Shown: piece by piece, positions 9,516 through 18,382 of the stretch
How positions within the stretch are numbered: the stretch's first letter is position 1
Layout of the letters: each line of letters opens with the position of its first letter
Assembly (NCBI GenBank): GCA_035501935.1
Contig: DATJVC010000036.1
Location: forward strand, 1 to 32,593
Direction: 5' to 3'
Length of the DNA: 32,593 bases
DNA from: Gammaproteobacteria bacterium
GTDB taxonomy: Bacteria > Pseudomonadota > Gammaproteobacteria > JAJPIJ01
The notes under the pieces: model-generated
What the model was told of the DNA's origin: nothing
The model's database searches: none
The model's input: only the letters and a program-made list of their open reading frames with translations
Translations under genes and position numbers: made by a program

Positions 9516-9541
9516 TCCCCCATACTGAATTCGTAGGGGGA
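9516..9541. promoter_or_regulatory. Inverted repeat TCCCCC-N14-GGGGGA upstream of the permease
   Basis: Six-base complementary arms (9516-9521 and 9536-9541) are separated by 14 bp, giving a centre-to-centre spacing of 20 bp, about two helical turns. That is typical of a dimeric regulator site. It lies 69-94 bp upstream of the permease start and between the two divergent genes, so it could control both. Confidence 0.4.
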
Positions 9542-9609
9542 AGTCATCCACGCTGTTTGTGTGCGGCGTGTCTATCTAATGAAACGGCGGGGTTCCATAA
9601 GGGGGGGGC

Positions 9610-11121
9610 ATGGCCAAGAAAAAAGTTGGTAGTGTCGAATATCACGAGGCGGGGGCTGAGTATTTTTCCAAACGGCAGTTGCGCAAACATGCCCGTGTGT
9701 GGTCCCTGTGGGCACTCGGTGTCGGTGCGGTTATCTCCGGCGAATTTTCCGGCTGGAACCTGGGGCTGGCGCCGGGGGGGTTCGGCGGCTTGTTCTGGGC
9801 GGCCGTCATCATCGGCGTCATGTACGTGGGTCTGTGTTTCAGCATCGCCGAGATGTCGCCGGCGCTGCCGCACACGGGAGGCGCTTATTCATTCGCCCGC
9901 ACCGCCATGGGGCCTTGGGGGGGATTCGTCACCGGTCTCGCGGAAAACATCGAATACGTCGTCACCCCGGCGGTGATCGTATTCTTCGTGGGCTCCTATC
10001 TCAGCAGCATCTTCGGCACCGAGCCGGGTTTTTCGCCGGTGTGGTGGCTCTTGGGTTACATAGTCTTCGTCGGCCTGAATGTGCTCGGCGTGGAACTCTC
10101 GTTCAAGGTGTCGGTGTTGGTGACCATACTGGCGCTGGCTGTGCTGGCCATCTTCTGGGTGAGCGCCATTCCGCATTTCGATTTCTCACGTTGGGCGCTC
10201 AACATCGGCGTCGGCGCGGACGGGGCATGGGTGGAGTTGCCCGATGGCCACGGACCGTTCATGCCCTTCGGTTGGAATGGCGTGCTGGCGGCGCTGCCGT
10301 TCGCGGTCTGGTTTTATCTCGCCATTGAGGAATTGCCACTGGCGGCCGAGGAGTCTCACGATCCCAAACGCGACATGCCCAAGGGGTTGCTCTACGGCAT
10401 AGCCACGCTCATCATCTGCGCTTTTTTGGTGCTGTTCCTGAACTCCGGCATTCCCGTGCAGGCGGAAGACGGCAGCAAGACGGGCGCCTTTTTCCTCGGC
10501 ACTTCCGGTGAACCGCTGCTGGATGGTTTCCGCGTCCTCTACGGCCGGCAGGCAGCCAATCTGCTGTCCCTGATCGCGGTGGTCGGATTGATCGCGAGCT
10601 TTCATACCATCATCTTCGCCTTCGGCCGGCAGATCTACTCGCTATCGCGCGCCGGTTACTTCCCGCACTGGTTGTCAGTCACCCACGGCCGCCACAAGGT
10701 GCCACACGTGGCATTGATTACCGGCGCGGTGATGGGCTTTACCCTGATGCTGGTGATCTTCTACTGGAAAGGGGCAGACAGCGGCGCCATCATCGGCGGC
10801 ACGTTGCTCAACATGGCCGTCTTTGGTGCCATGATTTCCTATTTCATGCAGGCACTGTCCTACATCATCCTTAAAAATAACTTTCCGAATATCAACAGGC
10901 CCTATGTAAGCCCCTTGGGAAGGACCGGCGCCCTGGCGACGCTCATCATCGCCGCCGTCACTCTCTACATGCAGTTGCAGGATCCGGTTTACCAACAAGC
11001 GGTGATCGGCACCGCCATCTGGTATGGGTGCGGCATCCTTTATTTCGCCGTGTACGGACGCAAGACGCTGGTGTACTCTCCCGAGGAAGAGTTTGCGGTC
11101 AGGCATCGCGGCGGCAGATAG
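9610..11121 (+). CDS. eat: APC-superfamily amine permease, ethanolamine permease (Eat) type
   Basis: Inner-membrane importer of 503 aa with about 12 hydrophobic segments. The N-terminal half carries the APC signature region GVGAVISGEFSGWNLGLAPG, and SFARTAMGPWGGFVTGLAEN with YVVTPAVIV resembles ethanolamine permeases of the Eat group more than the PuuP putrescine importers. The conserved AIEELPLAAEES loop is present. Its TAG stop is followed by a strong terminator at 11181-11211. A G8 tract directly before the ATG supplies the ribosome binding site. Substrate assignment to ethanolamine is by resemblance and by the adjacent amino-alcohol enzymes. Confidence 0.82.
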   Translation: MAKKKVGSVEYHEAGAEYFSKRQLRKHARVWSLWALGVGAVISGEFSGWNLGLAPGGFGGLFWAAVIIGVMYVGLCFSIAEMSPALPHTGGAYSFARTAMGPWGGFVTGLAENIEYVVTPAVIVFFVGSYLSSIFGTEPGFSPVWWLLGYIVFVGLNVLGVELSFKVSVLVTILALAVLAIFWVSAIPHFDFSRWALNIGVGADGAWVELPDGHGPFMPFGWNGVLAALPFAVWFYLAIEELPLAAEESHDPKRDMPKGLLYGIATLIICAFLVLFLNSGIPVQAEDGSKTGAFFLGTSGEPLLDGFRVLYGRQAANLLSLIAVVGLIASFHTIIFAFGRQIYSLSRAGYFPHWLSVTHGRHKVPHVALITGAVMGFTLMLVIFYWKGADSGAIIGGTLLNMAVFGAMISYFMQALSYIILKNNFPNINRPYVSPLGRTGALATLIIAAVTLYMQLQDPVYQQAVIGTAIWYGCGILYFAVYGRKTLVYSPEEEFAVRHRGGR

Positions 11122-11180
11122 AGATTACCGGAGATTTTGCCCGGCGGTAGTGTAGTAGCGGGACAGGAAGAAGTAACCCG

Positions 11181-11211
11181 ACGGCCGGTGCGCCATCACC
11201 GGCCGTTTTTT
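11181..11211 (+). terminator. Intrinsic terminator after the permease
   Basis: ACGGCCGGTG pairs perfectly with CACCGGCCGT around the loop CGCCAT, and TTTTTT follows (11206-11211). This ends the permease transcript, so the ligase gene starting at 11268 needs its own promoter, within about 55 bp of the terminator. Confidence 0.9.
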
Positions 11212-11267
11212 CTCATAATGACAAGACAAAAAGCGGGCGGTCGCGGCACGAGAAACGGAGCAAGCCT

Positions 11268-12635
11268 ATGAAACCATCAGATGTGAGAACTGTGGCGGAT
11301 GCCAAGAAGATCGTCGATGAGCGCCGATTGACTCATGTCAAGGTCGGCGTCTTCGACATGGACGGCATCCTGCGCGGCAAATACATGGCCCGCGACAAGT
11401 TCTTCGGCGCCCTGGACAAGGGGTTTGGATTCTGCGACGTAGTGTTGGGATGGGATTCCGCCGATCAACTCTACGACAACGTAAAATTCACCGGCTGGCA
11501 CACAGGCTACCCCGACGCGCCGGTGCGGTTGCTGCCGGCGACCTGCCGCGACATACCCTCTGAACCGGGGATGCTGCTGTTCCTGGGCGAGTTCATGGAC
11601 GGCGGCGAGGCGATCTGCCCGCGCGGTGTGCTGCGGCGGGTCATCGAACGGGGCCGCAAGATGGGCTATGAACCCTATGCCGGCTTCGAATACGAATACT
11701 TTGTTTTCGACGAGACGCCCGATTCCGTGCGCGCGAAGCACTATCGCAACTTGAAGCCGATGGCGCCGGGATTCTTCGGGTATTCCGTCATCCGCAATTC
11801 CGTGCATTCGGAACATTATCTGGAGACCATCGATCTCTGCGAGAAGATGCGTTTCCAGCTGGAAGGGCTGCACGAAGAGACGGGGCCGGGTGTTCTGGAG
11901 GCGGCCATCGCCGTCGATGAGGGGTTGGAGGCCGCCGACAAGGCGGCGCTGTTCAAGACCTTCATCAAGATTCATGCCCAGCGCCGCGGCCGCATGGCGA
12001 CGTTCATGGCCAAGTGGTCGCCGGACTGGCCCGGACAGAGCGGCCACATCCACGTGTCATTGAAGAGTCGCTCGCGCAAACCACTGTTCCACGACCCGAA
12101 GGGACCGCACGGCATGAGCAAGCTCATGCGGTATTTTCTTGCCGGCCAGCAGCAGCTGCTGCCGGAATTGCTGTCGATGGTGGCCGCGACGGTGAACTCC
12201 TTTACCCGCCTGGTGCCGGGGTTCTGGGCGCCGACACATGCCACCTGGGGGGCCGAAAACCGCACCTGCGCCTTGCGCGTCATCTCGGGTTCGGAGAAGG
12301 CCCAGCGCGTCGAATACCGGATCGCCGCCGCCGACGCCAATCCCTATCTCGGTCTGGCGGCGGCGCTGGCCTCCGGTCTCTGGGGCATCGAGCACAAGGC
12401 CGAACTCGTCGAGCCGGTGACCGGCAACGCGTATGAACAGAGATTTCCCGCCAAGTGGTCGCTGCCCGCGACGCTGTGGGACGCGGCGCAACGGCTGAAG
12501 GGTTCGAAGATGGCGCGCGAATGGTTTGGCGACGCCTTCGTGGAGCATTATGCCGCCACCCGCGAGTGGGAGGAGCGGCAATTCCGCAAGGCGATCACCG
12601 ATTGGGAACTGCAGCGCTATTTCGAAATCATCTGA
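11268..12635 (+). CDS. Glutamine-synthetase-family gamma-glutamyl-amine ligase (PuuA/GlnA4 type)
   Basis: Uses ATP to join glutamate through its gamma-carboxyl to an amine. Of 455 aa, the first 110 form the beta-grasp domain and the rest the catalytic barrel. Metal and substrate residues seen are E141/E143 (GFEYEYFVF), E204 and E211 (HEETGPGVLE), H260/H262 (SGHIHVSL) and the arginine loop ENRTCALR. The adenylylation Tyr segment of GlnA (NLYDLPPEE) is absent, and the GPGQ motif reads GPGVLE, both typical of amine ligases rather than assimilatory GlnA. It is followed by aldehyde dehydrogenase after 10 bp. Substrate is inferred as ethanolamine or a similar amino alcohol. Confidence 0.87.
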   Translation: MKPSDVRTVADAKKIVDERRLTHVKVGVFDMDGILRGKYMARDKFFGALDKGFGFCDVVLGWDSADQLYDNVKFTGWHTGYPDAPVRLLPATCRDIPSEPGMLLFLGEFMDGGEAICPRGVLRRVIERGRKMGYEPYAGFEYEYFVFDETPDSVRAKHYRNLKPMAPGFFGYSVIRNSVHSEHYLETIDLCEKMRFQLEGLHEETGPGVLEAAIAVDEGLEAADKAALFKTFIKIHAQRRGRMATFMAKWSPDWPGQSGHIHVSLKSRSRKPLFHDPKGPHGMSKLMRYFLAGQQQLLPELLSMVAATVNSFTRLVPGFWAPTHATWGAENRTCALRVISGSEKAQRVEYRIAAADANPYLGLAAALASGLWGIEHKAELVEPVTGNAYEQRFPAKWSLPATLWDAAQRLKGSKMAREWFGDAFVEHYAATREWEERQFRKAITDWELQRYFEII

Positions 12636-12645
12636 TTTGCGGCCC

Positions 12646-14037
12646 ATGACCGAAGTCCAGCAAACCATTTCGCCCGTGGACGGCCGCGTTTACGTGGAAC
12701 GCAGGCTGGCGACCGATGCTGAAATCCAGAAGATCCTGGAGCGTGCCCGGGCGGCGCAGGTGAAATGGAGGCATGTGCCGATGGCCGGGCGGGCGGCAAT
12801 CCTGACGCGCTTTGTCGATGTCTTTGTCGCGAAAAAGGCCCAAATCGCGGAAGAGATTTCCTGGCAGATGGGCCGGCCGGTCAGCCAGTCGCCGGGCGAG
12901 GTGCGTGGCTTCGAGGAGCGTTCGCGTCACATGATCACCATCGCCGTCGAGGCGCTCGCCGACATCGACGCGGGACCGAAGGAGGGATTCCGCCGTTTCG
13001 TGCGCCGCGAACCGGTGGGCGTGGTACTGACCATCGCGCCGTGGAACTATCCCTATCTCACGTCGGTGAACTCGGTGGTGCCGGCGATCATGGCGGGCAA
13101 CGCCGTGATCCTCAAACACTCGGCACAGACGCCACTCTGCGCGGAACGTTTCGCGGAGTGCTTCCGGGAGGCCGAACTTCCGGAAGGCGTGTTCCAGTTC
13201 GTGCATTGTGGCCATGGACAGATCGAGAAAATGATCGGCGGACCACAGGTTGATTTTGTCTGTTTCACCGGCTCGGTCGCCGGCGGTCATGCCGTTCAGC
13301 AAGCGGCCGCGAATCGTTTTATCGGCCTGGGCCTGGAGTTGGGCGGTAAGGACCCTGCCTATGTGCGCCCCGATGCCAATCTGGCGCACGCCGTGGAGAA
13401 TCTCGTGGACGGCGCCTTCTTCAACTCCGGACAGTCGTGCTGCGGCATCGAGCGCATCTATGCGCACGAGAGAATTTACGATGCTTTTGTCGGCGGATTC
13501 GTCAAACTGACACGCGAGTACCGCTTGGGCAACCCCTTGGATCCAAATATCAACCTCGGGCCCATGGTGCGCGCACGTGCGGCCGACTTCGCACGCGCAC
13601 AGGTGCGTGAGGCCGTCGCCGCCGGCGCCCGATCGCTGGTCGATGCGGGGGAATTTCCCGCCGACCGGGAAGGCACGTCCTACATGGCGCCACAGGTGCT
13701 GGTCAATGTGGATCACTCCATGCGGCTCATGATCGAGGAGAGCTTCGCGCCGGTCATCGGCATCATGAAGGTGAAAAGCGACGAGGAAGCCATCAAGCTC
13801 ATGAACGACAGCGCCTATGGCCTGACTGCCGCGATCTGGACATCGGATCCGGAGGCGGCGCTCTCAATCGGCGACCGTGTGGAGACCGGCACCTGGTTCA
13901 TGAATCGCTGCGATTACCTGGATCCGGCGCTGGCCTGGACCGGCGTCAAGGATTCAGGGCGCGGCTGCACGCTGTCGCGCGTCGGTTATGAACAATTGAC
14001 GCGGCCCAAGTCATACCACCTCCGCGTCGCTGTCTGA
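12646..14037 (+). CDS. NAD(P)-dependent aldehyde dehydrogenase
   Basis: Oxidises an aldehyde to the carboxylate. The N-anchor is N134 (APWNYP), general base E231 (LELGGKDP) and catalytic C265 (NSGQSCCG). Its 463 aa are slightly shorter than the usual 480-500 because of a short N-terminus. The ATG at 12646 is chosen because the conserved SPVDGRVY strand begins eight residues later and it lies 10 bp after the ligase stop; the frame stays open upstream, overlapping the ligase, without family sequence. The ribosome binding site is weak, so coupling to the ligase is likely. In this locus it should turn the gamma-glutamyl-amino aldehyde into a gamma-glutamyl amino acid. Confidence 0.9.
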   Translation: MTEVQQTISPVDGRVYVERRLATDAEIQKILERARAAQVKWRHVPMAGRAAILTRFVDVFVAKKAQIAEEISWQMGRPVSQSPGEVRGFEERSRHMITIAVEALADIDAGPKEGFRRFVRREPVGVVLTIAPWNYPYLTSVNSVVPAIMAGNAVILKHSAQTPLCAERFAECFREAELPEGVFQFVHCGHGQIEKMIGGPQVDFVCFTGSVAGGHAVQQAAANRFIGLGLELGGKDPAYVRPDANLAHAVENLVDGAFFNSGQSCCGIERIYAHERIYDAFVGGFVKLTREYRLGNPLDPNINLGPMVRARAADFARAQVREAVAAGARSLVDAGEFPADREGTSYMAPQVLVNVDHSMRLMIEESFAPVIGIMKVKSDEEAIKLMNDSAYGLTAAIWTSDPEAALSIGDRVETGTWFMNRCDYLDPALAWTGVKDSGRGCTLSRVGYEQLTRPKSYHLRVAV

Positions 14038-14074
14038 AATGGTTTTTAAGCTGCTGCGCGCGCATTCATAATTT

Positions 14075-15253
14075 ATGGACATCGATCCAAAAACACTGAC
14101 TCGCAACTGGAATTATCCGACCTCGGTGCGTTTCGGCGTGGGGCGCATCGTTGAATTGCCGGCGGCATGCAGGGAACTGGGCATGAAACGGCCGCTCCTG
14201 GTGACTGATCCCGGGCTGCGCAAACTGCCTATGATTGAAGGCGCGCTGCTTTCATTAAGAAATTCGGGATTGGGCGACAATGTGTTCCCCGACATTCAGT
14301 CCAACCCGGTCGGCAGAAACGTCGACGAGGGCGTGGCGTTATTCAGGAACAGCAGCTGCGACGGCGTCATCGCCTTCGGCGGCGGCAGCGCCATTGACGT
14401 GGGCAAGACCATCGCGCTCATGGTCGGTCAGACACGGCCGCTGTGGGACTTCGAGGATCGCGAGGACTGGTACACGCGCGTCAATGTCGCCGGCATGGTG
14501 CAGACGATCGCGGTGCCGACCACCGCAGGCACCGGCTCCGAGGTCGGTCGCGCCTCGGTGATCCTGGACGAAACCACGCACACCAAGAAAATCATCTTCC
14601 ATCCGAAGATGATGCCGGCCATCGTCATTTCCGATCCGGAACTGACCGTTGGCCTGCCGCCGCGCATCACCGCCGCCACCGGCATGGATGCGCTGGCGCA
14701 CAATCTGGAAGCCTATTGCGCCCCCGGCTTTCATCCGCTGGCGGATGGCATCGCGGTGGAGGCCATGCGCCTCATCAAGGACTGGCTACCGGTGGCCGTC
14801 AAGGATGGCGGCAATCTGGTGGCGCGCGCCCATATGCTGGCGGCGGCGAGCATGGGTGCCACCGCCTTCCAGAAGGGGCTGGGCGCCATCCATTCCCTCA
14901 GTCATCCGGTAGGGGCAATCTACAACTCCCATCATGGCGAAACCAACGGTGTGGTCATGCCGTATGTATTGCTGTTTAACCGTCCCATGATCAAGGACAA
15001 ACTCACGCGCCTGGCGCGCTATCTCGATCTGAAGCGCCCGGGGTTCAAAGCGGCGTTGAATTGGGTGCTGGAACTGCGCAGGGAGATTGGTATTCCGCAC
15101 ACGCTCGCCGATCTCGGCGTCAGGGAAGGCGATCTCGATCGGTTGGTGCCGATGGCGGTGCACGATCCGTCCACCGGCGGCAACCCGCGGCCGGCGGGTT
15201 CACGGGCCATGCGCAAGATGTTCATCAAGGCCATCCGCGGCGATCTGACTTGA
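14075..15253 (+). CDS. Iron-containing (group III) alcohol dehydrogenase
   Basis: NAD-dependent alcohol dehydrogenase of 392 aa. The nucleotide loop GGGSAID is at 102-108, and PTTAGTGSEV at 148-157. Metal ligands matching FucO spacing are D205 and H209 (MDALAHNLEAY), H273 (IHSLSHPVG) and H287 (SHHGETNG). It lies 37 bp after the aldehyde dehydrogenase in the same direction. A hydroxyl-oxidising enzyme between a gamma-glutamyl ligase and an aldehyde dehydrogenase is the main sign that the pathway handles an amino alcohol, since putrescine would require an amine oxidase (PuuB) instead. Confidence 0.92.
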   Translation: MDIDPKTLTRNWNYPTSVRFGVGRIVELPAACRELGMKRPLLVTDPGLRKLPMIEGALLSLRNSGLGDNVFPDIQSNPVGRNVDEGVALFRNSSCDGVIAFGGGSAIDVGKTIALMVGQTRPLWDFEDREDWYTRVNVAGMVQTIAVPTTAGTGSEVGRASVILDETTHTKKIIFHPKMMPAIVISDPELTVGLPPRITAATGMDALAHNLEAYCAPGFHPLADGIAVEAMRLIKDWLPVAVKDGGNLVARAHMLAAASMGATAFQKGLGAIHSLSHPVGAIYNSHHGETNGVVMPYVLLFNRPMIKDKLTRLARYLDLKRPGFKAALNWVLELRREIGIPHTLADLGVREGDLDRLVPMAVHDPSTGGNPRPAGSRAMRKMFIKAIRGDLT

Positions 15254-15294
15254 CGCCGGAAATCGAAACAAAATCCTGAAAGACCGATGCGGTG

Positions 15295-15323
15295 TTGCCT
15301 TCATCCGGTAGCTCCCGTAGTCT
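15295..15323 (+). promoter_or_regulatory. Putative fabA promoter
   Basis: TTGCCT, a 17-bp spacer and TAGTCT make a fair sigma70-type promoter. A start about 7 bp after the -10 would fall at 15329-15331, only 2-4 bases before the fabA ATG, so the mRNA would be nearly leaderless. No Shine-Dalgarno sequence is visible before that ATG. Confidence 0.45.
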
Positions 15324-15332
15324 GGCAGCCCC

Positions 15333-15869
15333 ATGAACCGCCGTACCACTCATCTAGCCCGACAGTCGTCCTACACCCATGAGGAACTGCTGAACTGCGC
15401 CAACGGCATCATGTTCGGGCCCGGCAACGCCCAATTGCCGTTGCCGCCGCTCCTGATGTTCGATCGCATCACCTCCATCACCACGGACGGCGGCAAGTAT
15501 GACAAAGGCCTGATCCTGGCCGAGCTGGATGTGCAGTCCAAGCTGTGGTTTTTCGACTGCCACTTCACCGGTGATCCGGTAATGCCCGGCTGCCTGGGTC
15601 TGGACGCCATGTGGCAGCTGATCGGTTTTTTTCTGGCTTGGCAGGGCGGGCCGGGACACGGACGGGCGCTAGGCTGCGGCGAGGTGGAATTCACCGGCCA
15701 GGTCACGCCCGCGAACAAGCTGGTGTCCTACCGCGTCGACATGAAGCGCGTCATCCTGCGCAGGCTGGTCATGGGCATCGGCGATGCCACCATGGCCGTC
15801 GATGGCCGCGTGATCTACCACGGCAAGGACTTGCGCGTGGGCCTGTTCACGTCCACCGAGGGGTTCTAG
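15333..15869 (+). CDS. fabA: 3-hydroxydecanoyl-ACP dehydratase/isomerase
   Basis: Key enzyme for anaerobic-type unsaturated fatty acid synthesis: it dehydrates 3-hydroxydecanoyl-ACP and isomerises the trans-2 product to cis-3. The active-site residues are H77 ([14 protein letters not shown]) and D91 ([10 protein letters not shown]), and the end [14 protein letters not shown] matches the family. Length is 178 aa against 172 in E. coli. The partner fabB is often adjacent but is not in this window. Its TAG stop overlaps the stop codon of the convergent TPR gene in a CTAG. Confidence 0.97.
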   Translation: MNRRTTHLARQSSYTHEELLNCANGIMFGPGNAQLPLPPLLMFDRITSITTDGGKYDKGLILAELDVQSKLWFFDCHFTGDPVMPGCLGLDAMWQLIGFFLAWQGGPGHGRALGCGEVEFTGQVTPANKLVSYRVDMKRVILRRLVMGIGDATMAVDGRVIYHGKDLRVGLFTSTEGF

Positions 15870-16444
15870 ATCGTCTGCTCGCGAGTCTGTGAGTGAGAGG
15901 ATCGGCGCAGTAGTTCCGCGTTTGTCCGTGCCGAGGGCATCCATGGGTGCAGTTTGAGAGCCGCCTCAAACGCAGCCAGCGCCTTATCCTCCTCATCCAG
16001 CGCCAGATAGCACAGGCCGCGGCCCGCCAGCGCGCCGAAATGACGGGGCTCGAGTTTGAGCGTCTGCTCGATGTCGGACAGCGAGGCGAGATAGCTGCCC
16101 ATGTCGTAGTAGAGGGTGGCGCGCAGATTCCAGGCTTCGGCGAATTGCGGGGCCTCCTCGATGACTCGATTGGCGAGTTCCAGGGCGTGGTCTTGATCGC
16201 CGTCTTCCATGGCCTCGGAAGCCTCGACCAGTAAATCCTGGAGGCGGCGATTTTTGTAGGTATACCAGATTTTCCAAATCTCATCCTGAATCTCCAGCGC
16301 GCTCGATTGATCCGGCGCGGCCTTCAACTGCGCAAACAGCGCCGGCAGCTGCGGATCGTTTTGATCGGCCCATACCACCGCCGGCGCGAGTCCCAGCGTG
16401 GCGATGAACACTGATAACAGCAATAGAGTCCGCCGGGCGATCAT
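15866..16444 (-). CDS. Periplasmic TPR-repeat protein
   Basis: A 192-aa exported protein with a signal peptide ([20 protein letters not shown], cleavage near VWADQ) and about three TPR-like helical repeats from residue 65 to 175 (for example [20 protein letters not shown] and [20 protein letters not shown]). TPRs bind other proteins; the partner is unknown. Its ATG overlaps the hemL stop (ATGA), indicating translational coupling in the thiD-thiE-hemL run, although no link to heme synthesis is evident. It resembles tetratricopeptide proteins found after hemL in related bacteria, but no function is established. Confidence 0.82.
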   Translation of the reverse strand: MIARRTLLLLSVFIATLGLAPAVVWADQNDPQLPALFAQLKAAPDQSSALEIQDEIWKIWYTYKNRRLQDLLVEASEAMEDGDQDHALELANRVIEEAPQFAEAWNLRATLYYDMGSYLASLSDIEQTLKLEPRHFGALAGRGLCYLALDEEDKALAAFEAALKLHPWMPSARTNAELLRRSSHSQTREQTI

Positions 16445-17727
16445 GTCCGCAAGCCACGAAGGGCGTCACGTGCGGCGGTCAGTGTCTGGTCCAGTTCGCG
16501 TCCGCCGTGCGCGCCGGACACAAATCCCGCCTCGAATGCCGAGGGCGCGAGATAAACTCCCCGCGCCAACATGGCATGGAAGAAACGTTTGAAAAATTCG
16601 ACGTCGCATTTCATGACCTGCGCAAAGCGGGAGACTTGCGCCTGATCGGTGAAAAACAGGCCGAACATGCCGGCGACGTGATTGGTGGTGAACGGCACGT
16701 CCGCCGCGCGCGCTTCCGAGCGCAATCCCTCGATCAGCTTTGCCGTTGCCGCGCCCAGCCGGTCGTGGAATCCCGGTTCCGCTACCACCTCCAGAGTGGC
16801 GAGGCCGGCGGCCATCGCCACTGGATTGCCGGACAACGTGCCGGCCTGGTAGACCGGGCCCAGCGGCGCCAGCTGTTCCATGATTTCCCTGTGGCCACCG
16901 AAGGCGCCGACCGGTAGACCGCCGCCGATGATCTTGCCAAGGACTGTAAGGTCGGGGCGGATGCCGTAGAGGGACTGCGCGCCGTTGTAGGCCACACGGA
17001 AGCCGGTCATGACTTCATCCAGGATCAAAAGTGCTCCGTGACGGTCGCAAAGTTCCCGCAGGCCCTGCAAAAAGCCCGGCGAGGGTGGGACACAGTTCAT
17101 GTTGCCGGCGATCGGCTCAACGATGACCGCGGCGATCTGATCACCCACGCGGGAGAAGACTTCGCGCGCCTCATCGATATCGTTGTAAGTCAGGGCCAGA
17201 GTCAGTTCCGCAAGCGACCGGGGTACGCCCGGCGAGGTGGGTACGCCGAACGTGAGCGCACCCGAGCCCGCCTTCACCAGCAGCGAATCGGCATGGCCGT
17301 GATAGCAGCCTTCGAACTTGACGATGCGCTCCCGTTTTGTGTATCCGCGCGCCAGACGAATGGCGCTCATGACCGCCTCCGTGCCGGAGTTCACCATGCG
17401 CAGGCGTTCGATGGAGGGCATGGCCTCGCAGATTTTCCGCGCCAGCCGGGTTTCGATCTCGGTCGGTGCACCGAAGCCCAGGCCATCGGCTGCGGCGCGC
17501 TGCACGGCGGCGATCACCTTCGGATGGGCGTGTCCGACAATCATTGGACCCCAGGAGCCGACGTAATCCACGTAGCGGCGTCCGTCTGCGTCGATGAGAC
17601 AAGCGCCTTCACCGCGCTGGAAATACACCGGATCACCGCCGACGTGTTGGAAGGCGCGCACCGGAGAATTCACGCCGCCGACAATGTAGCGTTGGGCTTC
17701 GGCAAACAGCGCTTGTGAGCGGCTCAT
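16441..17727 (-). CDS. hemL: Glutamate-1-semialdehyde 2,1-aminomutase
   Basis: PLP enzyme converting glutamate-1-semialdehyde to 5-aminolevulinate in the C5 route to tetrapyrroles. The Schiff-base lysine is K265 in [10 protein letters not shown], the same number as in E. coli; LDEVMTGFR (236-244) and [11 protein letters not shown] (113-123) are conserved. It is 428 aa. Its start overlaps the thiE stop and its stop overlaps the TPR gene start, both by 4 bp (ATGA). The pathway thus uses glutamyl-tRNA rather than glycine and succinyl-CoA. Confidence 0.98.
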   Translation of the reverse strand: MSRSQALFAEAQRYIVGGVNSPVRAFQHVGGDPVYFQRGEGACLIDADGRRYVDYVGSWGPMIVGHAHPKVIAAVQRAAADGLGFGAPTEIETRLARKICEAMPSIERLRMVNSGTEAVMSAIRLARGYTKRERIVKFEGCYHGHADSLLVKAGSGALTFGVPTSPGVPRSLAELTLALTYNDIDEAREVFSRVGDQIAAVIVEPIAGNMNCVPPSPGFLQGLRELCDRHGALLILDEVMTGFRVAYNGAQSLYGIRPDLTVLGKIIGGGLPVGAFGGHREIMEQLAPLGPVYQAGTLSGNPVAMAAGLATLEVVAEPGFHDRLGAATAKLIEGLRSEARAADVPFTTNHVAGMFGLFFTDQAQVSRFAQVMKCDVEFFKRFFHAMLARGVYLAPSAFEAGFVSGAHGGRELDQTLTAARDALRGLRT

Positions 17728-18374
17728 GCGCCCCCTTTCGGTGATGATTGACGAAACAGCGCCTGATACCGGCGTACAGTGCCCGCGATGTCCTTGCTTT
17801 CAAAGACACCGCTGCTGGCGGCGAGCCAATGCGCGCCGGCGGCGATCAGTGTGCCACCATTTTCCGGCGTGACCCCGCCGATGGCAACCACAGGCAGCGC
17901 CGACTCCGCGCGGGCCTGTCGCAATAATTCCGGGGTGGCGGGCAGAGCGTCGGGTTTGGTGGTAGAGGTGAAGAAACAACCCATTGCGGCATAATCCGCT
18001 TCTGTCGCCGCCGCAGCCCGCAACCGATCAATTCGGTTATAGCAGGAGACGCCGATGATGGCCTGCGGTCCCAGGATTTGCCGCGCGCGCGCCACGGATG
18101 TGTCATCTCTGCCGAGATGCACACCAGCAGCCCCGGCGGCAAGGGCCAGTTCCGGATCATCGTTGATGATCAAATGCACATTGCTATCCGCGCACAGTTG
18201 CCGCAGTCTTCGCGCCTCCTCGATGGAGGCCCGTTTCTTGGCGCGGTATTGCACCATCACCGCGCCGCCGGCCAAGGCCTGCCGCACTTGATCAATGAGA
18301 GCTGCGTCGCCCGCCGCCGACTCCGGCGTGATGACATACAGCCCGCGTTCCGGGAGGGGCGTGTCAGTGGACAT
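17724..18374 (-). CDS. thiE: Thiamine-phosphate synthase
   Basis: Joins HMP pyrophosphate and thiazole phosphate to give thiamine phosphate. The TIM-barrel protein shows VQYRAKK (pyrophosphate-binding region, about 41-47), [19 protein letters not shown] (71-89) and a Gly-rich phosphate loop ([10 protein letters not shown]). The ATG at 18374 gives 216 aa, the usual size, and leaves an 8-bp gap after thiD; a GTG at 18410 would overlap thiD and add an unconserved tail. It is placed between thiD and hemL, overlapping hemL by 4 bp. Confidence 0.95.
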   Translation of the reverse strand: MSTDTPLPERGLYVITPESAAGDAALIDQVRQALAGGAVMVQYRAKKRASIEEARRLRQLCADSNVHLIINDDPELALAAGAAGVHLGRDDTSVARARQILGPQAIIGVSCYNRIDRLRAAAATEADYAAMGCFFTSTTKPDALPATPELLRQARAESALPVVAIGGVTPENGGTLIAAGAHWLAASSGVFESKDIAGTVRRYQALFRQSSPKGGA

Positions 18375-18382
18375 GACCGTAT

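Noticed and set aside
9384-9609. Sigma54 promoter for the permease
   Set aside because: TGGC-like sequences occur, but no GC doublet stands at the required 10-bp spacing from the GG.
11214-11219. CATAAT as -10 of the ligase gene
   Set aside because: The -35 position would fall inside the terminator loop and does not match; too weak to list.
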